Source: Candidatus Aegiribacteria sp. (lineage in GTDB: Bacteria > Fermentibacterota > Fermentibacteria > Fermentibacterales > JCC-6). From it: DNA of 34,189 nt. The stretch spans positions 1-34,189 of the forward strand of contig JAIORS010000137.1 of NCBI GenBank assembly GCA_021108005.1. Reading direction: 5' to 3'. Below, piece by piece: positions 25,121 to 33,386 of the stretch (within the stretch, counting starts at the first letter, position 1; each line of letters starts with the position of its first letter). A model generated the notes under the pieces. That model was not told the origin of the DNA. It was given only the letters and a program-made list of their open reading frames with translations, and made no database searches. The position numbers and the translations under genes are program-made.

Positions 25121-25516
25121 CTATCGCGGTATTTCGGATGTGCTGTTCTGCTGGATTGTTGAGGCTTCGATGACGGCAGATGAATCGGAACTGGCAGAAG
25201 AGGATGATACATGAGAATGGCTCGTTTCCGAGAGAACCTGCTCTATCCTGTCGGCCAGGTGTGTCAGTTCACCGCTCTGGTTCTCATCAAGTTCCTCGTA
25301 CTGGTCTCTCTTCTGATAGAGTTCATCTGCTATGTTAAGTGCGGCAAAAATAGCCACCTTGGCTGTGGAAGCCATGGTGGCGTTATCTGTCATCTGCCGC
25401 ATTTTCATGTCTACGTAATGGGCAATTTCAGCTATGTAAGCAGGAGAACCTGCTCCCCGGATAGTATATTCCCGCCCAAAAATATTAACGCGGGTAACCT
25501 CAGCCCGGTTGCTCAT
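25121..25516 (-). CDS. zapA: cell division protein ZapA
   Basis: ZapA binds FtsZ and bundles its filaments at the division site. The 131-residue product has the ZapA core in its first 100 residues: RVNIFGREYTIRG at the start, then AEIAHYVDMKMRQM, TAKVAIFAALNIADELYQ and a C-terminal coiled coil around DENQSGELTHLADRIEQVL. The tail of some 30 residues is rich in Ser and low in complexity and is likely disordered. Length is a little above the usual 90-110 because of that tail. It lies 16 bp after a small coiled-coil gene and close to the ribosomal genes, a frequent setting for zapA. Confidence 0.9.
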   Translation of the reverse strand: MSNRAEVTRVNIFGREYTIRGAGSPAYIAEIAHYVDMKMRQMTDNATMASTAKVAIFAALNIADELYQKRDQYEELDENQSGELTHLADRIEQVLSETSHSHVSSSSASSDSSAVIEASTIQQNSTSEIPR

Positions 25517-25532
25517 TTATTCCTCTAACTTA

Positions 25533-25802
25533 TTAGTCTTCTATTTCAATACTTTCCAGTTTGTCCAGCACTCCGCATAACCTTCGCTTGATCTCCTGCC
25601 TTTCACGCAGAAGTCTCGCACTATGAATCCTGAGTATATTGTAACCATCAGAATCCACAGAGTCCACGCTGTTCTCCAGCCTGGACTCAAGTTCACTTAC
25701 TCTTATGACCAATTCATCACGTTGTGTGTGTATTGACCTGAACCTGACTATCAATCTATTTATCGCTTCAGTCAACCTCTCAATATCTTCCGACTGAGGC
25801 AC
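25533..25802 (-). CDS. small coiled-coil protein, possibly a ZapB-like division factor
   Basis: This 89-residue protein is charged and helical. Residues 1-45 read as a heptad coiled coil (DIERLTEAINRLIVRF, then RDELVIRVSELESRLE) and a second helix, RLLRERQEIKRRLCGVLDKLESI, fills the C-terminal third. There is no signal peptide or membrane span. Small coiled-coil genes directly before zapA are frequent in Gram-negative bacteria, so a division role with ZapA is plausible, but sequence alone does not prove it. The start is GTG 25802, preceded by GAGGGGATG. It follows rplT by 17 bp. Confidence 0.65.
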   Translation of the reverse strand: MPQSEDIERLTEAINRLIVRFRSIHTQRDELVIRVSELESRLENSVDSVDSDGYNILRIHSARLLRERQEIKRRLCGVLDKLESIEIED

Positions 25803-25819
25803 AGATCATCCCCTCTCCC

Positions 25820-26173
25820 TTAGAGAGCGGCTTTGGCTGCTTCCACAACCTTTGCAAATGCTTCCGGGTTTCTGACGGCGAGGTCCGCCAGTGTCTTTCT
25901 GTCGAGTTCTATACCTGCAACTTTAATCCCGGCTATGAAGTTGCTGTAATTCATATCATGCTCACGGACAGCGGCGTTAATACGCGTAATCCATAATGAG
26001 CGGAAATCTCTTTTTCTGTTTCTGCGGTCACGGTACTGGTATTCAAGAGCCTTCTTTCTGGCTTCGTTGGCTACCGTGTACAGTTTTCTTCTTCCGCCAA
26101 AATACCCTTTGGCTTCCAGCAGTCTCTTTTTGTGCTTTCTTCTCCGTGTAACAGCGTTCTTAACTTTGCTCAT
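25820..26173 (-). CDS. rplT: 50S ribosomal protein L20
   Basis: L20 is an early assembly protein of the 50S subunit that binds 23S rRNA. The product has the family length of 117 residues and its hallmark sequence: a basic start with [57 protein letters not shown], and [16 protein letters not shown] at the end. ATG 26173 follows CGGAGATG, 16 bp after rpmI. In other bacteria L20 represses its own operon by binding the rpmI leader; no such structure was examined in detail here. Confidence 0.98.
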   Translation of the reverse strand: MSKVKNAVTRRRKHKKRLLEAKGYFGGRRKLYTVANEARKKALEYQYRDRRNRKRDFRSLWITRINAAVREHDMNYSNFIAGIKVAGIELDRKTLADLAVRNPEAFAKVVEAAKAAL

Positions 26174-26189
26174 TTTTCATCTCCGAATG

Positions 26190-26381
26190 CTAAGGCAGCA
26201 GTTTCCTAAGCCTTTTTGTGTCAGCTTTGGATGCTATGCTGCCTTTACGCAAATTCCTTTTTCGTTTTGAGTTCTTCTTCGTCTTGATATGATCGGCAAA
26301 AGGACTGTTCATTTTGAACTTCCCCTTTGCGGTTTTTCGGAACCGTCTTGCGGCTCCCTTATGCGTTTTCATTTTAGGCAT
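26190..26381 (-). CDS. rpmI: 50S ribosomal protein L35
   Basis: L35 is a small basic protein of the 50S subunit. All 63 residues fit the family: [21 protein letters not shown] at the start, [16 protein letters not shown] in the middle and a C-terminal RLRKLLP. ATG 26381 has GGGAG seven bases upstream. It lies 12 bp after infC and 16 bp before rplT, the conserved infC-rpmI-rplT order. Confidence 0.98.
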   Translation of the reverse strand: MPKMKTHKGAARRFRKTAKGKFKMNSPFADHIKTKKNSKRKRNLRKGSIASKADTKRLRKLLP

Positions 26382-26393
26382 TGTTTCTCCCTG

Positions 26394-26918
26394 CTAATTT
26401 CTCTCTTTCAAAGGCGAGATGATCATGGACATCTGTCGCCCTTCCATAACCGGCTTTCTTTCAATCCGACCGTATTCCTTAAGGTCTTCAGCAAGCTTGT
26501 CAAGAAGCTCGTAACCCTGCTCCTTGTAAGACAGTTGTCTACCTCTAAATACAACGGTTGCCTTGACTTTATGTCTGGAATCAAGGAATTCCCTGGCGTG
26601 CTCCATCTTGAAGTTATAATCATGCTCTTCTGTATTTGGTCTGAATTTTACTTCTTTCAGGCCGCCGGTATTCTGGCTTTTCCTTGTCTTTCTTTCTTTT
26701 CTCTTCTGACGATAACGGAACTTCCCATAATCAACTATACTGACAACGGGCGGGTTTGCTCCGGGTGAGATCTCAACTAGATCAAGTCCTGCTTCCGCAG
26801 CCATATCAAGAGCTTCCTGTATGCTTAAAGTTCCAATATGATCTCCGTTCTCATCCAACAATCTCACGTTGGGGCTCCGAATCTCCCCGTTAACCCTGTT
26901 CTGTTCCTTCTTACTGAT
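26394..26918 (-). CDS. infC: translation initiation factor IF-3 (ATC start)
   Basis: IF-3 keeps the 30S subunit free and checks the start codon and initiator tRNA. The N domain covers RLLDENGDHIGTLSIQEALDMAAEAGLDLVEI and PPVVSIVDYGKFRYRQKRKER; the C domain has KEVKFRPNTEEHDYNFKMEHAREFL and GRQMSMIISPL. The conserved N-terminal RVNGEIRSPNVR lies upstream of the first usual start codon (GTG 26867). The frame has no ATG, GTG or TTG before it that suits, but ATC at 26918 stands seven bases after GGAGG (26926-26930), giving 174 residues, the normal size. IF-3 genes often begin with AUU, AUC or AUA, and the factor represses its own mRNA through this codon; the same control is likely here. Confidence 0.95.
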   Translation of the reverse strand: MSKKEQNRVNGEIRSPNVRLLDENGDHIGTLSIQEALDMAAEAGLDLVEISPGANPPVVSIVDYGKFRYRQKRKERKTRKSQNTGGLKEVKFRPNTEEHDYNFKMEHAREFLDSRHKVKATVVFRGRQLSYKEQGYELLDKLAEDLKEYGRIERKPVMEGRQMSMIISPLKERN

Positions 26919-26930
26919 GAACTGGCCTCC
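26916..26930 (-). promoter_or_regulatory. infC ribosome binding site and ATC start codon
   Basis: GGAGG (minus strand, 26930-26926) overlaps the thrS stop and is followed after seven bases by ATC (26918-26916). This decides the infC start and probably underlies IF-3 autoregulation, since IF-3 discriminates against non-AUG/GUG/UUG starts. Confidence 0.85.
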
Positions 26931-28858
26931 TATTCCGGTAATTCAGGCCTTCTGCACCCGGCCATGACTATATCAATCGCTTCATCAAGCTCCATTGAGC
27001 CTCTGTCACCTTCTCTGTGAATACGCAAAGAAACCCTGTTTGATTCCGCTTCTCGTTCACCGATAATGAACATGAAGGGAACCTTGCTGGTTTCCGCGTC
27101 TCTGATCCGGTATCCAACAGTTTCGCTTCGGGCGTCTATACTGCATCGGATTCCCAGATCAGCGAGATTGCTTTCAATCTCTTCAGCCTTTTCAAGCTGT
27201 GATGACGTAATAGGTAAGATAACAACCTGATGGGGGGCAAGCCAACCTGGAAGGTTGCCCGCGTAGTGTTCTATGAGGTTGCCGATGAACCGTTCCACTG
27301 AACCGAAGAGGGCTCTGTGGACCATGAACACCCTGTGATCCTGCCCGTCATCACCAACGTATGTAAGATTGAAACGCTGCGGGATGTTGAAGTCGAACTG
27401 GATGGTAGGTCCCTGCCAGTATCTGCCCAGCGCGTCTTTCATCTTTATATCGATCTTTGGACCGTAGAAAACCGCTTCACCCGCAACAGGCCTGTAATCC
27501 TCGCCCATCTCGTCAAGCGCTTTCCCAAGGGCGGACTCGACTTTTTTCCACTCCTCCGGCTCTCCTGCGTAATGATCGGAGTGTTCCGTGTCCATAAGAG
27601 AGAGCTCTATGCTGTATCCGAAATCGAAGATCTTCAGGAAGTAAAGAGCAAACCTGACTACTTTCTTGATTTCATCGACTATCTGATGCTCTGTACAGAA
27701 AATGTGGCCGTCATCAACAGTGAATCCGCGGACCCGCATAAGGCCGTGAAGTACGCCGCTCTTTTCGTATCTGTAAACCATACCAAGTTCAGCCAGTCGC
27801 ATTGGCAGTTCTCGGTAAGATCTTTTACTGCTTTTGTAAATGATGATATGGCCAGGGCAGTTCATCGGTTTCAGCGCGTACTCACCTTTGTCTATCTCAA
27901 GGAAGTACATATTTTCTTTGTAGTAGTTGTAATGCCCTGAGGTTTTCCATAACTCAACCGGCGCTATATGAGGAGTACTTACAAGCTGATACCCGGATTT
28001 AACGTGTGCTTTCTTCCAGTGGTTCTCCAACTCCTCCCGGACAATCGTACCGTCAGGCAGCCAGTATGTCAGACCAGGGCCGCCGGAGCCCCCTATTATG
28101 AAAAGACCTAGCTCCGGGCCGAGTTTTCTGTGGTCCCTCTTCTTCGCTTCCTCAAGTATCGAAAGGTGTTCTTTCAGGTTTTTCGACGAATCGAATACGG
28201 TTCCGTAAATTCGCGTAAGCATTTCGTTTTTCTCATCACCGCGCCAGTATGCTCCGGCGGTGCTTAGAAGCTCGAAGTACTTCAGGCATTTTGTTGATGG
28301 AACATGGGGGCCTTTGCAGAGATCAACAAATTCACCAAGTTGATAAACAAATACATTCTCTTCTGCATCGCGCAGTTCCTCAATGAGTTCCATTTTGTAT
28401 TTCTCGCCTTTATCCTCAAAAAACGCAACTGCATCTTCGAAACCCATCTCTTTGCGGATGAATGGCACATTCTCCTTAACCTGTTTTTTCATTTCAGCGG
28501 CAATTTCCTCGAATGCTGAAATACCGGGAAAATCAGGTATATCGAAATCGTAGTAGAATCCGTCCTCTATCGAGGGGCCTATTCCAAACCTGGCGGCAGG
28601 ATACAGTTTCTGTACGGCACTCGCGAGAAGGTGTGAACAACTGTGCCGAAGGGCTTTCTTGCCCTCTTCATCCCTGAATGTCAGAATTTCTATATTTCCA
28701 TCTTCCTGCAGTGGCTCGCAGAGGTCCAGTAACTTACCATTGAATTTTACAATCAAAGCATTTCTGGCGAGTCCCTCAGAAATATCTCCGGCTATTTCAA
28801 GACCGGTGGTACCTACCTCATACTCTCTTAAACTACTGTCCGGGAAACTTATACGCAT
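26930..28858 (-). CDS. thrS: threonyl-tRNA synthetase
   Basis: ThrRS charges tRNA-Thr. The 642-residue class II enzyme has all four parts: an N-terminal TGS domain (residues 1-60), the editing domain with HSCSHLLASAVQ and the CKGPH motif, the catalytic core with LKPMNCPGHIIIYK, YRYEKSGVLHGLMRVRGFTVDDGHIF and the DIKMKDALGRYWQGPTIQFDF block, and the C-terminal anticodon domain with GWLAPHQVVILPI. ATG 28858 has GGAAGGAGG ten bases upstream. thrS-infC-rpmI-rplT is a conserved order. A tRNA-Val gene lies 47 bp upstream and may share its transcript. Confidence 0.98.
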   Translation of the reverse strand: MRISFPDSSLREYEVGTTGLEIAGDISEGLARNALIVKFNGKLLDLCEPLQEDGNIEILTFRDEEGKKALRHSCSHLLASAVQKLYPAARFGIGPSIEDGFYYDFDIPDFPGISAFEEIAAEMKKQVKENVPFIRKEMGFEDAVAFFEDKGEKYKMELIEELRDAEENVFVYQLGEFVDLCKGPHVPSTKCLKYFELLSTAGAYWRGDEKNEMLTRIYGTVFDSSKNLKEHLSILEEAKKRDHRKLGPELGLFIIGGSGGPGLTYWLPDGTIVREELENHWKKAHVKSGYQLVSTPHIAPVELWKTSGHYNYYKENMYFLEIDKGEYALKPMNCPGHIIIYKSSKRSYRELPMRLAELGMVYRYEKSGVLHGLMRVRGFTVDDGHIFCTEHQIVDEIKKVVRFALYFLKIFDFGYSIELSLMDTEHSDHYAGEPEEWKKVESALGKALDEMGEDYRPVAGEAVFYGPKIDIKMKDALGRYWQGPTIQFDFNIPQRFNLTYVGDDGQDHRVFMVHRALFGSVERFIGNLIEHYAGNLPGWLAPHQVVILPITSSQLEKAEEIESNLADLGIRCSIDARSETVGYRIRDAETSKVPFMFIIGEREAESNRVSLRIHREGDRGSMELDEAIDIVMAGCRRPELPE

Positions 28859-28905
28859 AATCCAGGCGACCTCCTTCCGGTCATAAAATGAATGAAACTA
28901 AAAAA

Positions 28906-28982
28906 TGGTGGGCGATACTGGACTTGAACCAGTGACCTCTTGCATGTCAAGCAAGCACTCTAGCCACCTGAGCTAATCGCCC
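28906..28982 (-). tRNA. tRNA-Val (GAC)
   Basis: A complete 77-nt cloverleaf runs from 28982 to 28906 on the minus strand. The acceptor arms GGGCGAT (28982-28976) and ATCGCCC (28916-28910) pair fully. The D arm is GCTC/GAGT, the anticodon stem CTTGC/GCAAG encloses loop TTGACAT with anticodon GAC (28948-28946), and the T arm ACTGG/CCAGT encloses TTCAAGT. The discriminator is A and CCA is encoded (28908-28906). Six T residues follow directly. GAC reads valine codons GTC and GTT. Confidence 0.97.
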
Positions 28983-29008
28983 ACCGCACCATACAAAGCG
29001 TGGCTCGA

Positions 29009-29037
29009 AGGATATATACGAAAGGTGTAATCGTCAA
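29009..29037 (-). promoter_or_regulatory. possible promoter of tRNA-Val/thrS
   Basis: On the minus strand TTGACG (29037-29032) and TATCCT (29014-29009) are spaced by 17 bp, which would start a transcript about 20 bases before the tRNA 5' end at 28982. The 148-bp gap after arcC has room for it. The -10 box is imperfect, so the call is tentative. Confidence 0.42.
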
Positions 29038-29130
29038 GGTTCAAACTGTCATTATCAAGGTTTGACGAAGCAGTTCAAATATTGTTAAGGCTTTTCGTCT
29101 TCCGCTTCTTCTATCAGGAAAAAAACCTCT

Positions 29131-30123
29131 TTAAGAATCGGAAAGGGGTATTGATTCCTGAATAGTGATTCCTCCGTGAACGATTGTTGTTCCTGCTTTT
29201 CCGTCAAGCGCCTTGAGAATATTACCCGGAGACGTTATTACGACCTTCTTACCGCCGTGCTTGAGGAAACCTATGGATGCCCGGATCTTGGGAAGCATTG
29301 AACCCGCAGCGAACTCTCCATGATGAACGAACCGCTCCATCTCCTCAAGGGTAGCATTGTGAATAGGCTTCTGATCAGGCTTCCCGAAGTTCACATAAAC
29401 TTCCGGTACCGCTGTGGATATTACGTAAGTATCAGCTTCCAGCCGTGTGGCGAGAAGCGCGCTTACATGATCTTTGTCGATAACCGCGGGAACTCCTCTT
29501 ACCTTGTATCCCTCACGTACTACAGGGATCCCCCCGCCGCCTGCGCAGATAACGATCTCGCCGGCATTGACAAGGGTTCTTATAGCCTCAAGCTCAAGTA
29601 TTCTCCTGGGTTTGGGAGATGGCACAACACGTCTCCATCCCCTTCCGGCGTCCTCTTTCATGATCCAGCCGAATTCCTTTTTGATTTTACCGGCTTCTTC
29701 TTTACTGTAGAAAGAACCGACGGGTTTCGATGGATTCTCAAAGGCCGGATCGTCAGGGGCCACAAGAACCTGTGTAATGAGAGCGGTTACAGGGATATCA
29801 ACACCGCGCTCCTCCAGAACATCGCCAAGAACCTGCTGCAGAATGTAACCGATGTAACCCTGCGTTGCCGCAACGTTCAAATCCATACCATCCGGGGGAA
29901 TACTGGAGGAAGCCAGGGCATTCCTTAAAAGCTCGTACCCCACCTGAGGGCCGTTGCCGTGGGTGATTACAACACCTCCACGGAACTGAGCGATGGTTGC
30001 CATCTCTTCGCAGACTTCCCGTGCCATTTTGTGAGTGCCCAGATTTCCGTTGTTCGCGCCTGAGGAGATAAGGGAGTTACCCCCGACAGCTATTACAGTC
30101 CTTGAAGTCATTCTAGCCTGCAT
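29131..30123 (-). CDS. arcC: carbamate kinase
   Basis: Carbamate kinase interconverts carbamoyl phosphate plus ADP with carbamate plus ATP. The 330-residue product shows AVGGNSLI at the start, THGNGPQVGYELL, CAGGGGIPV, DKDHVSALLATRL with TAVPEVYVNFG, and EFAAGSMLPKIRA with GTTIVHGG near the end, all typical of the amino-acid kinase fold of ArcC. Length is slightly above the usual 310. ATG 30123 is kept because GGAGG stands nine bases upstream; it overlaps lspA, and ATG 30111 begins just after the lspA stop. No arginine deiminase or ornithine carbamoyltransferase gene is in view, so whether it makes ATP or carbamoyl phosphate here is open. Confidence 0.93.
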   Translation of the reverse strand: MQARMTSRTVIAVGGNSLISSGANNGNLGTHKMAREVCEEMATIAQFRGGVVITHGNGPQVGYELLRNALASSSIPPDGMDLNVAATQGYIGYILQQVLGDVLEERGVDIPVTALITQVLVAPDDPAFENPSKPVGSFYSKEEAGKIKKEFGWIMKEDAGRGWRRVVPSPKPRRILELEAIRTLVNAGEIVICAGGGGIPVVREGYKVRGVPAVIDKDHVSALLATRLEADTYVISTAVPEVYVNFGKPDQKPIHNATLEEMERFVHHGEFAAGSMLPKIRASIGFLKHGGKKVVITSPGNILKALDGKAGTTIVHGGITIQESIPLSDS

Positions 30124-30616
30124 CGGTACTATCCTCCATTTTCTTTTCGGCAGCCGTTTCTCCTTTGTACAGAATCACAAGAAGAACACCACCAGCCGTA
30201 ATGGCAATATCGGCAACGTTAAATGTGGGCCACCGCCAGCCGGTGAAACCGATATCTATAAAATCAACAACCTTGCCGTACATGAACCTGTCCAGAAGGT
30301 TTCCAAGCGCTCCTCCAAGAATTGCTCCTAATCCCGCAATAAACAGCGGTGAGCGTTTTCCGAATTTCCATATGAAAATAGATACCATTACAGCTGCAAC
30401 AGTGGTAATAACGGTCAGAAACAGTGGCCCCCCCCATGGCATACTGAAGGCCGCGCCCTGGTTCCATGCGAGGGTAAACCTCAGAAAGTTGCCGATAATC
30501 TCCTCAGGATGATGCAGCTCCAGTTCTCCACGAGCAAGTACTTTGGTCATTTGATCGATAATCAGGACCGAAAGCGCGGTGAGATATCCGCATAACCTGG
30601 TTTTCTTCTCAGTCAT
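30113..30616 (-). CDS. lspA: lipoprotein signal peptidase (signal peptidase II)
   Basis: LspA cuts signal peptides of prolipoproteins in the inner membrane. The 167-residue form starts at ATG 30616, which overlaps the ileS end by 8 bp and has GGAG nine bases upstream; the longer open frame inside ileS is not used. About four membrane spans are visible. The catalytic aspartates are D118 in VVDFIDI and D136 in FNVADIAI, and the conserved TLAWNQGAAFS and GALGNLLDRF blocks are present. The last 15 residues are charged. ileS-lspA adjacency is common in bacteria. Confidence 0.96.
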   Translation of the reverse strand: MTEKKTRLCGYLTALSVLIIDQMTKVLARGELELHHPEEIIGNFLRFTLAWNQGAAFSMPWGGPLFLTVITTVAAVMVSIFIWKFGKRSPLFIAGLGAILGGALGNLLDRFMYGKVVDFIDIGFTGWRWPTFNVADIAITAGGVLLVILYKGETAAEKKMEDSTDAG

Positions 30617-33386
30617 CAGTGTACACTCCATCAAGGATATCTGCACATCTGGCGCAGACATCGTCCGGTATACATGTTCCGACTTCCGGCAATATCCTCC
30701 AGCACCTGTTGCATTTCGAACCCTCCGCCTTCTTGACGGAAACGGATATCTCATCTCCGGCCTTCACATTGGCCTGAGATACAATCAGGAAATCTGACCA
30801 GTCCTCACCATTCGCCGACGCAACCATGTTCTCAGGGACCGTAAGCTCAACCGTGGCGTCCAGTCCGCCGCCTATCTCTCCCGCCGCCCGTTTTTCCTCA
30901 AGTTCCTTCAGTGCCATTTTCCTTATTTCAAGATACGGTTCCCAGCAATCAAGTTCTCCGATATCCTTTTCCGTATCACTCAGTATGTCCGCATCGGGAT
31001 ACAGGGAGAGGTGAACACTGTCAGTTTCTTCCTTAAGACAATCGGGAAGCTCCATCCATGCTTCTTCGGCGGTAAAGGGAATAAGAGGAGCAAGAAGCTT
31101 CATCATGTTCTTCAGCATGTATGCCATAACCTGTCTGGTCATTCTGCTGGATTCGGAATCGGGGTTCCCGCAGTACAGCCTGTCCTTCCTCATATCGAGG
31201 TACTGTCCGGACAGACTTATCACCGCGAAGTTCCTGAGCTCACGGTACACCCTGTGAAACTGAAATTTCCGGTATTCCTCGATACAGAACCTGCAGAGTT
31301 TCCTGAATCTCAGATAGATGTACCTGTCGAAACCCCGAAGTTTTGAAGGCTCAAGGCACACTTCGTTGAAATCTCCGAGGTTTCCAAGTATGAATCTGAG
31401 TGTATTTCGAAGTTTTCTGTATGCCTCCCTGGCGTCATCAAGCTGAGACATGTCCGCCCTGAAATCCGCCGTATAATCCACGCCTGCAAACCAGAGCCTG
31501 AGTATATCGGCTCCCTGGCGGTCTGTTATCTTAAGAGGTGACATTACATTACCAAGGGATTTCGACATCTTCCTGCCGTTCTTATCCTGAATAAGACCGT
31601 GTGTTATTATGTTATCCGCCGGTCTGCTCATTCCGAGGGCTTCACTGGTTATCAGGCTTACTCCGAACCATCCACGATGCTGGTCGGTTGCCTCAAGGTA
31701 TACGGCAGCGGGCCGCGAAAGCTCATGTTTTGAATGGAGCACATTGAAGTGGCTCAGAGAACTGTCGAACCATACATCCAGTATATCGTCCACCCTCTGC
31801 AAATTATCGCTTCCGCAAGAGGGACAGACAGCTTTCTTACCGGCAAGGGCAAAGAGTTCCGCCGGGTTCATTTCGAACCAGACATCCGATCCCTTCTCGG
31901 CAACCTTCCGGGAAACCGCATGTATGACCTCGTGATCAAGGACTGGTTCAAGACAATCAGGACAGGTAAAAACGGGAAGTGCCACACCCCACGACCTCTG
32001 TCTTGAAAGACACCAGTCCGGGCGGACTTCCATCATATTCCTCATCCGCTCGTAACCCCATCCGGGATGCCACTTTATCTCATCAACCCGCTCAAGGACA
32101 CGCTTTTTCAGGTCATTATGAGAAAGGCTGAGGAAGAACTGCCTTGTGGCTCTGAATATCAGCGGTTTCTTGCACCTCCAGCAGTGCGGGTAACTGTGCT
32201 TCACTTTCCTGTCAGCCAGGAGATGCCCCGAACTCAACAGATCGTCAATTATCTCGGAATTGGCTTTGAACACGTACATACCCGAGTACTTTCCTGCTGC
32301 ATCGGAGAAGGTTCCGTTTTCAGTCACCGGACTGAATATCTCCAGACCGTATTTAAGACCTACGATAAAATCCTCCGCGCCATGCCCCGGTGCCGTATGA
32401 ACACATCCTGTACCATCTTCCATAGTAACATGTTCGGCCACTATCATCATCGAAGTTCTGTCCCCGAAAAGGGGATGCTTCATGAGAAGACCCTCCAGCT
32501 CATTGCCGTTGAAAACCGGTTCTGGCAGCACATTTCCAGGGATTTCGGCATCCTTCATGAAAGCTTCCGCCCTTTTCTCCGCCACGAGAAATCGCCTGTC
32601 GCCGGATTCTATTATCACGTACCTCGCGGACGGGTGCAGAGCAACAGCGAGATTGGCAGGAAGGGTCCATGGTGTTGTTGTCCAGATGACCGTTTCCGTG
32701 CCCTCCGGAATACCACGGGTTTTCCATTCCTCGGGATTCTCCTGCTGGAATGCAACATATACTGAAGGGGAAGTATGGTCTGCGTACTCAACTTCTGCTT
32801 CGGCCAGTGCGGTACCGCATTTCATGCACCAGTGAATGGGCCTCAGTCCCTGATATACGTAGCCGCCTTTCACAAGGTCGCCAAACGCTTTTATAATTCC
32901 GGATTCGTAATCTCTGCTCATCGTCAGATATGGCCTGTCCCAGGCTCCGAATATGCCCAGTCTTTTAAATTCTTCCCGCTGAACGCTAACGAATTCCGCA
33001 GCGTATTCCCGACACTTTTTTCTTATGGAGGCTCTGGATAGATGTTTTCCGCCTTCATCCTGATTCTCCATTACCTTGTGTTCTATGGGCATACCGTGGC
33101 AGTCCCATCCGGGAACAAATGGGGAATCGTATCCCATCATGGTGTGTGATTTGACTATGAAATCCTTCAGTATCTTGTTAAGTGCGGTCCCCAGGTGAAC
33201 GTGTCCGTTGGCATAGGGAGGCCCGTCATGGAGAATGAACTCAGGAGATCCTTTTCTTGCCTGCCTTATTCTATCGTACAGGTCCTCCCTGTTCCATTTT
33301 TCAAGCTCTTCAGGCTCCTTCTTAATAAGATTGCCTTTCATGGAGAAGCCGGTTTCAGGCAATTGTATTGTATCCTTGTAGTTCAT
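30609..33386 (-). CDS. ileS: isoleucyl-tRNA synthetase
   Basis: IleRS charges tRNA-Ile and edits valine. The 925-residue class I enzyme has GPPYANGHVHLGTALNK near residues 55-71, WDCHGMPIE, an editing domain with TTPWTLPANLAVALHP and HTAPGHGAEDF, and KMSKSLGN around residue 600 preceded by SEALGMSRPADNIITHGLIQD. The C-terminal zinc site CNRCWRILPEVGTCIPDDVCARC is present. The HIGH motif reads HLGT (64-67), a variant also known to me from other bacterial IleRS. ATG 33386 overlaps the stop of the PNP-like gene by four bases (ATGA), so translation is coupled. lspA overlaps its end. Confidence 0.98.
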   Translation of the reverse strand: MNYKDTIQLPETGFSMKGNLIKKEPEELEKWNREDLYDRIRQARKGSPEFILHDGPPYANGHVHLGTALNKILKDFIVKSHTMMGYDSPFVPGWDCHGMPIEHKVMENQDEGGKHLSRASIRKKCREYAAEFVSVQREEFKRLGIFGAWDRPYLTMSRDYESGIIKAFGDLVKGGYVYQGLRPIHWCMKCGTALAEAEVEYADHTSPSVYVAFQQENPEEWKTRGIPEGTETVIWTTTPWTLPANLAVALHPSARYVIIESGDRRFLVAEKRAEAFMKDAEIPGNVLPEPVFNGNELEGLLMKHPLFGDRTSMMIVAEHVTMEDGTGCVHTAPGHGAEDFIVGLKYGLEIFSPVTENGTFSDAAGKYSGMYVFKANSEIIDDLLSSGHLLADRKVKHSYPHCWRCKKPLIFRATRQFFLSLSHNDLKKRVLERVDEIKWHPGWGYERMRNMMEVRPDWCLSRQRSWGVALPVFTCPDCLEPVLDHEVIHAVSRKVAEKGSDVWFEMNPAELFALAGKKAVCPSCGSDNLQRVDDILDVWFDSSLSHFNVLHSKHELSRPAAVYLEATDQHRGWFGVSLITSEALGMSRPADNIITHGLIQDKNGRKMSKSLGNVMSPLKITDRQGADILRLWFAGVDYTADFRADMSQLDDAREAYRKLRNTLRFILGNLGDFNEVCLEPSKLRGFDRYIYLRFRKLCRFCIEEYRKFQFHRVYRELRNFAVISLSGQYLDMRKDRLYCGNPDSESSRMTRQVMAYMLKNMMKLLAPLIPFTAEEAWMELPDCLKEETDSVHLSLYPDADILSDTEKDIGELDCWEPYLEIRKMALKELEEKRAAGEIGGGLDATVELTVPENMVASANGEDWSDFLIVSQANVKAGDEISVSVKKAEGSKCNRCWRILPEVGTCIPDDVCARCADILDGVYTDD

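Noticed and set aside
29031-29067. Repeated TCAAGGT and inverted TCGTCAA/TTGACGA upstream of tRNA-Val as an operator
   Set aside because: The repeats are short and imperfect in spacing, and chance occurrence in an AT-rich gap is likely.
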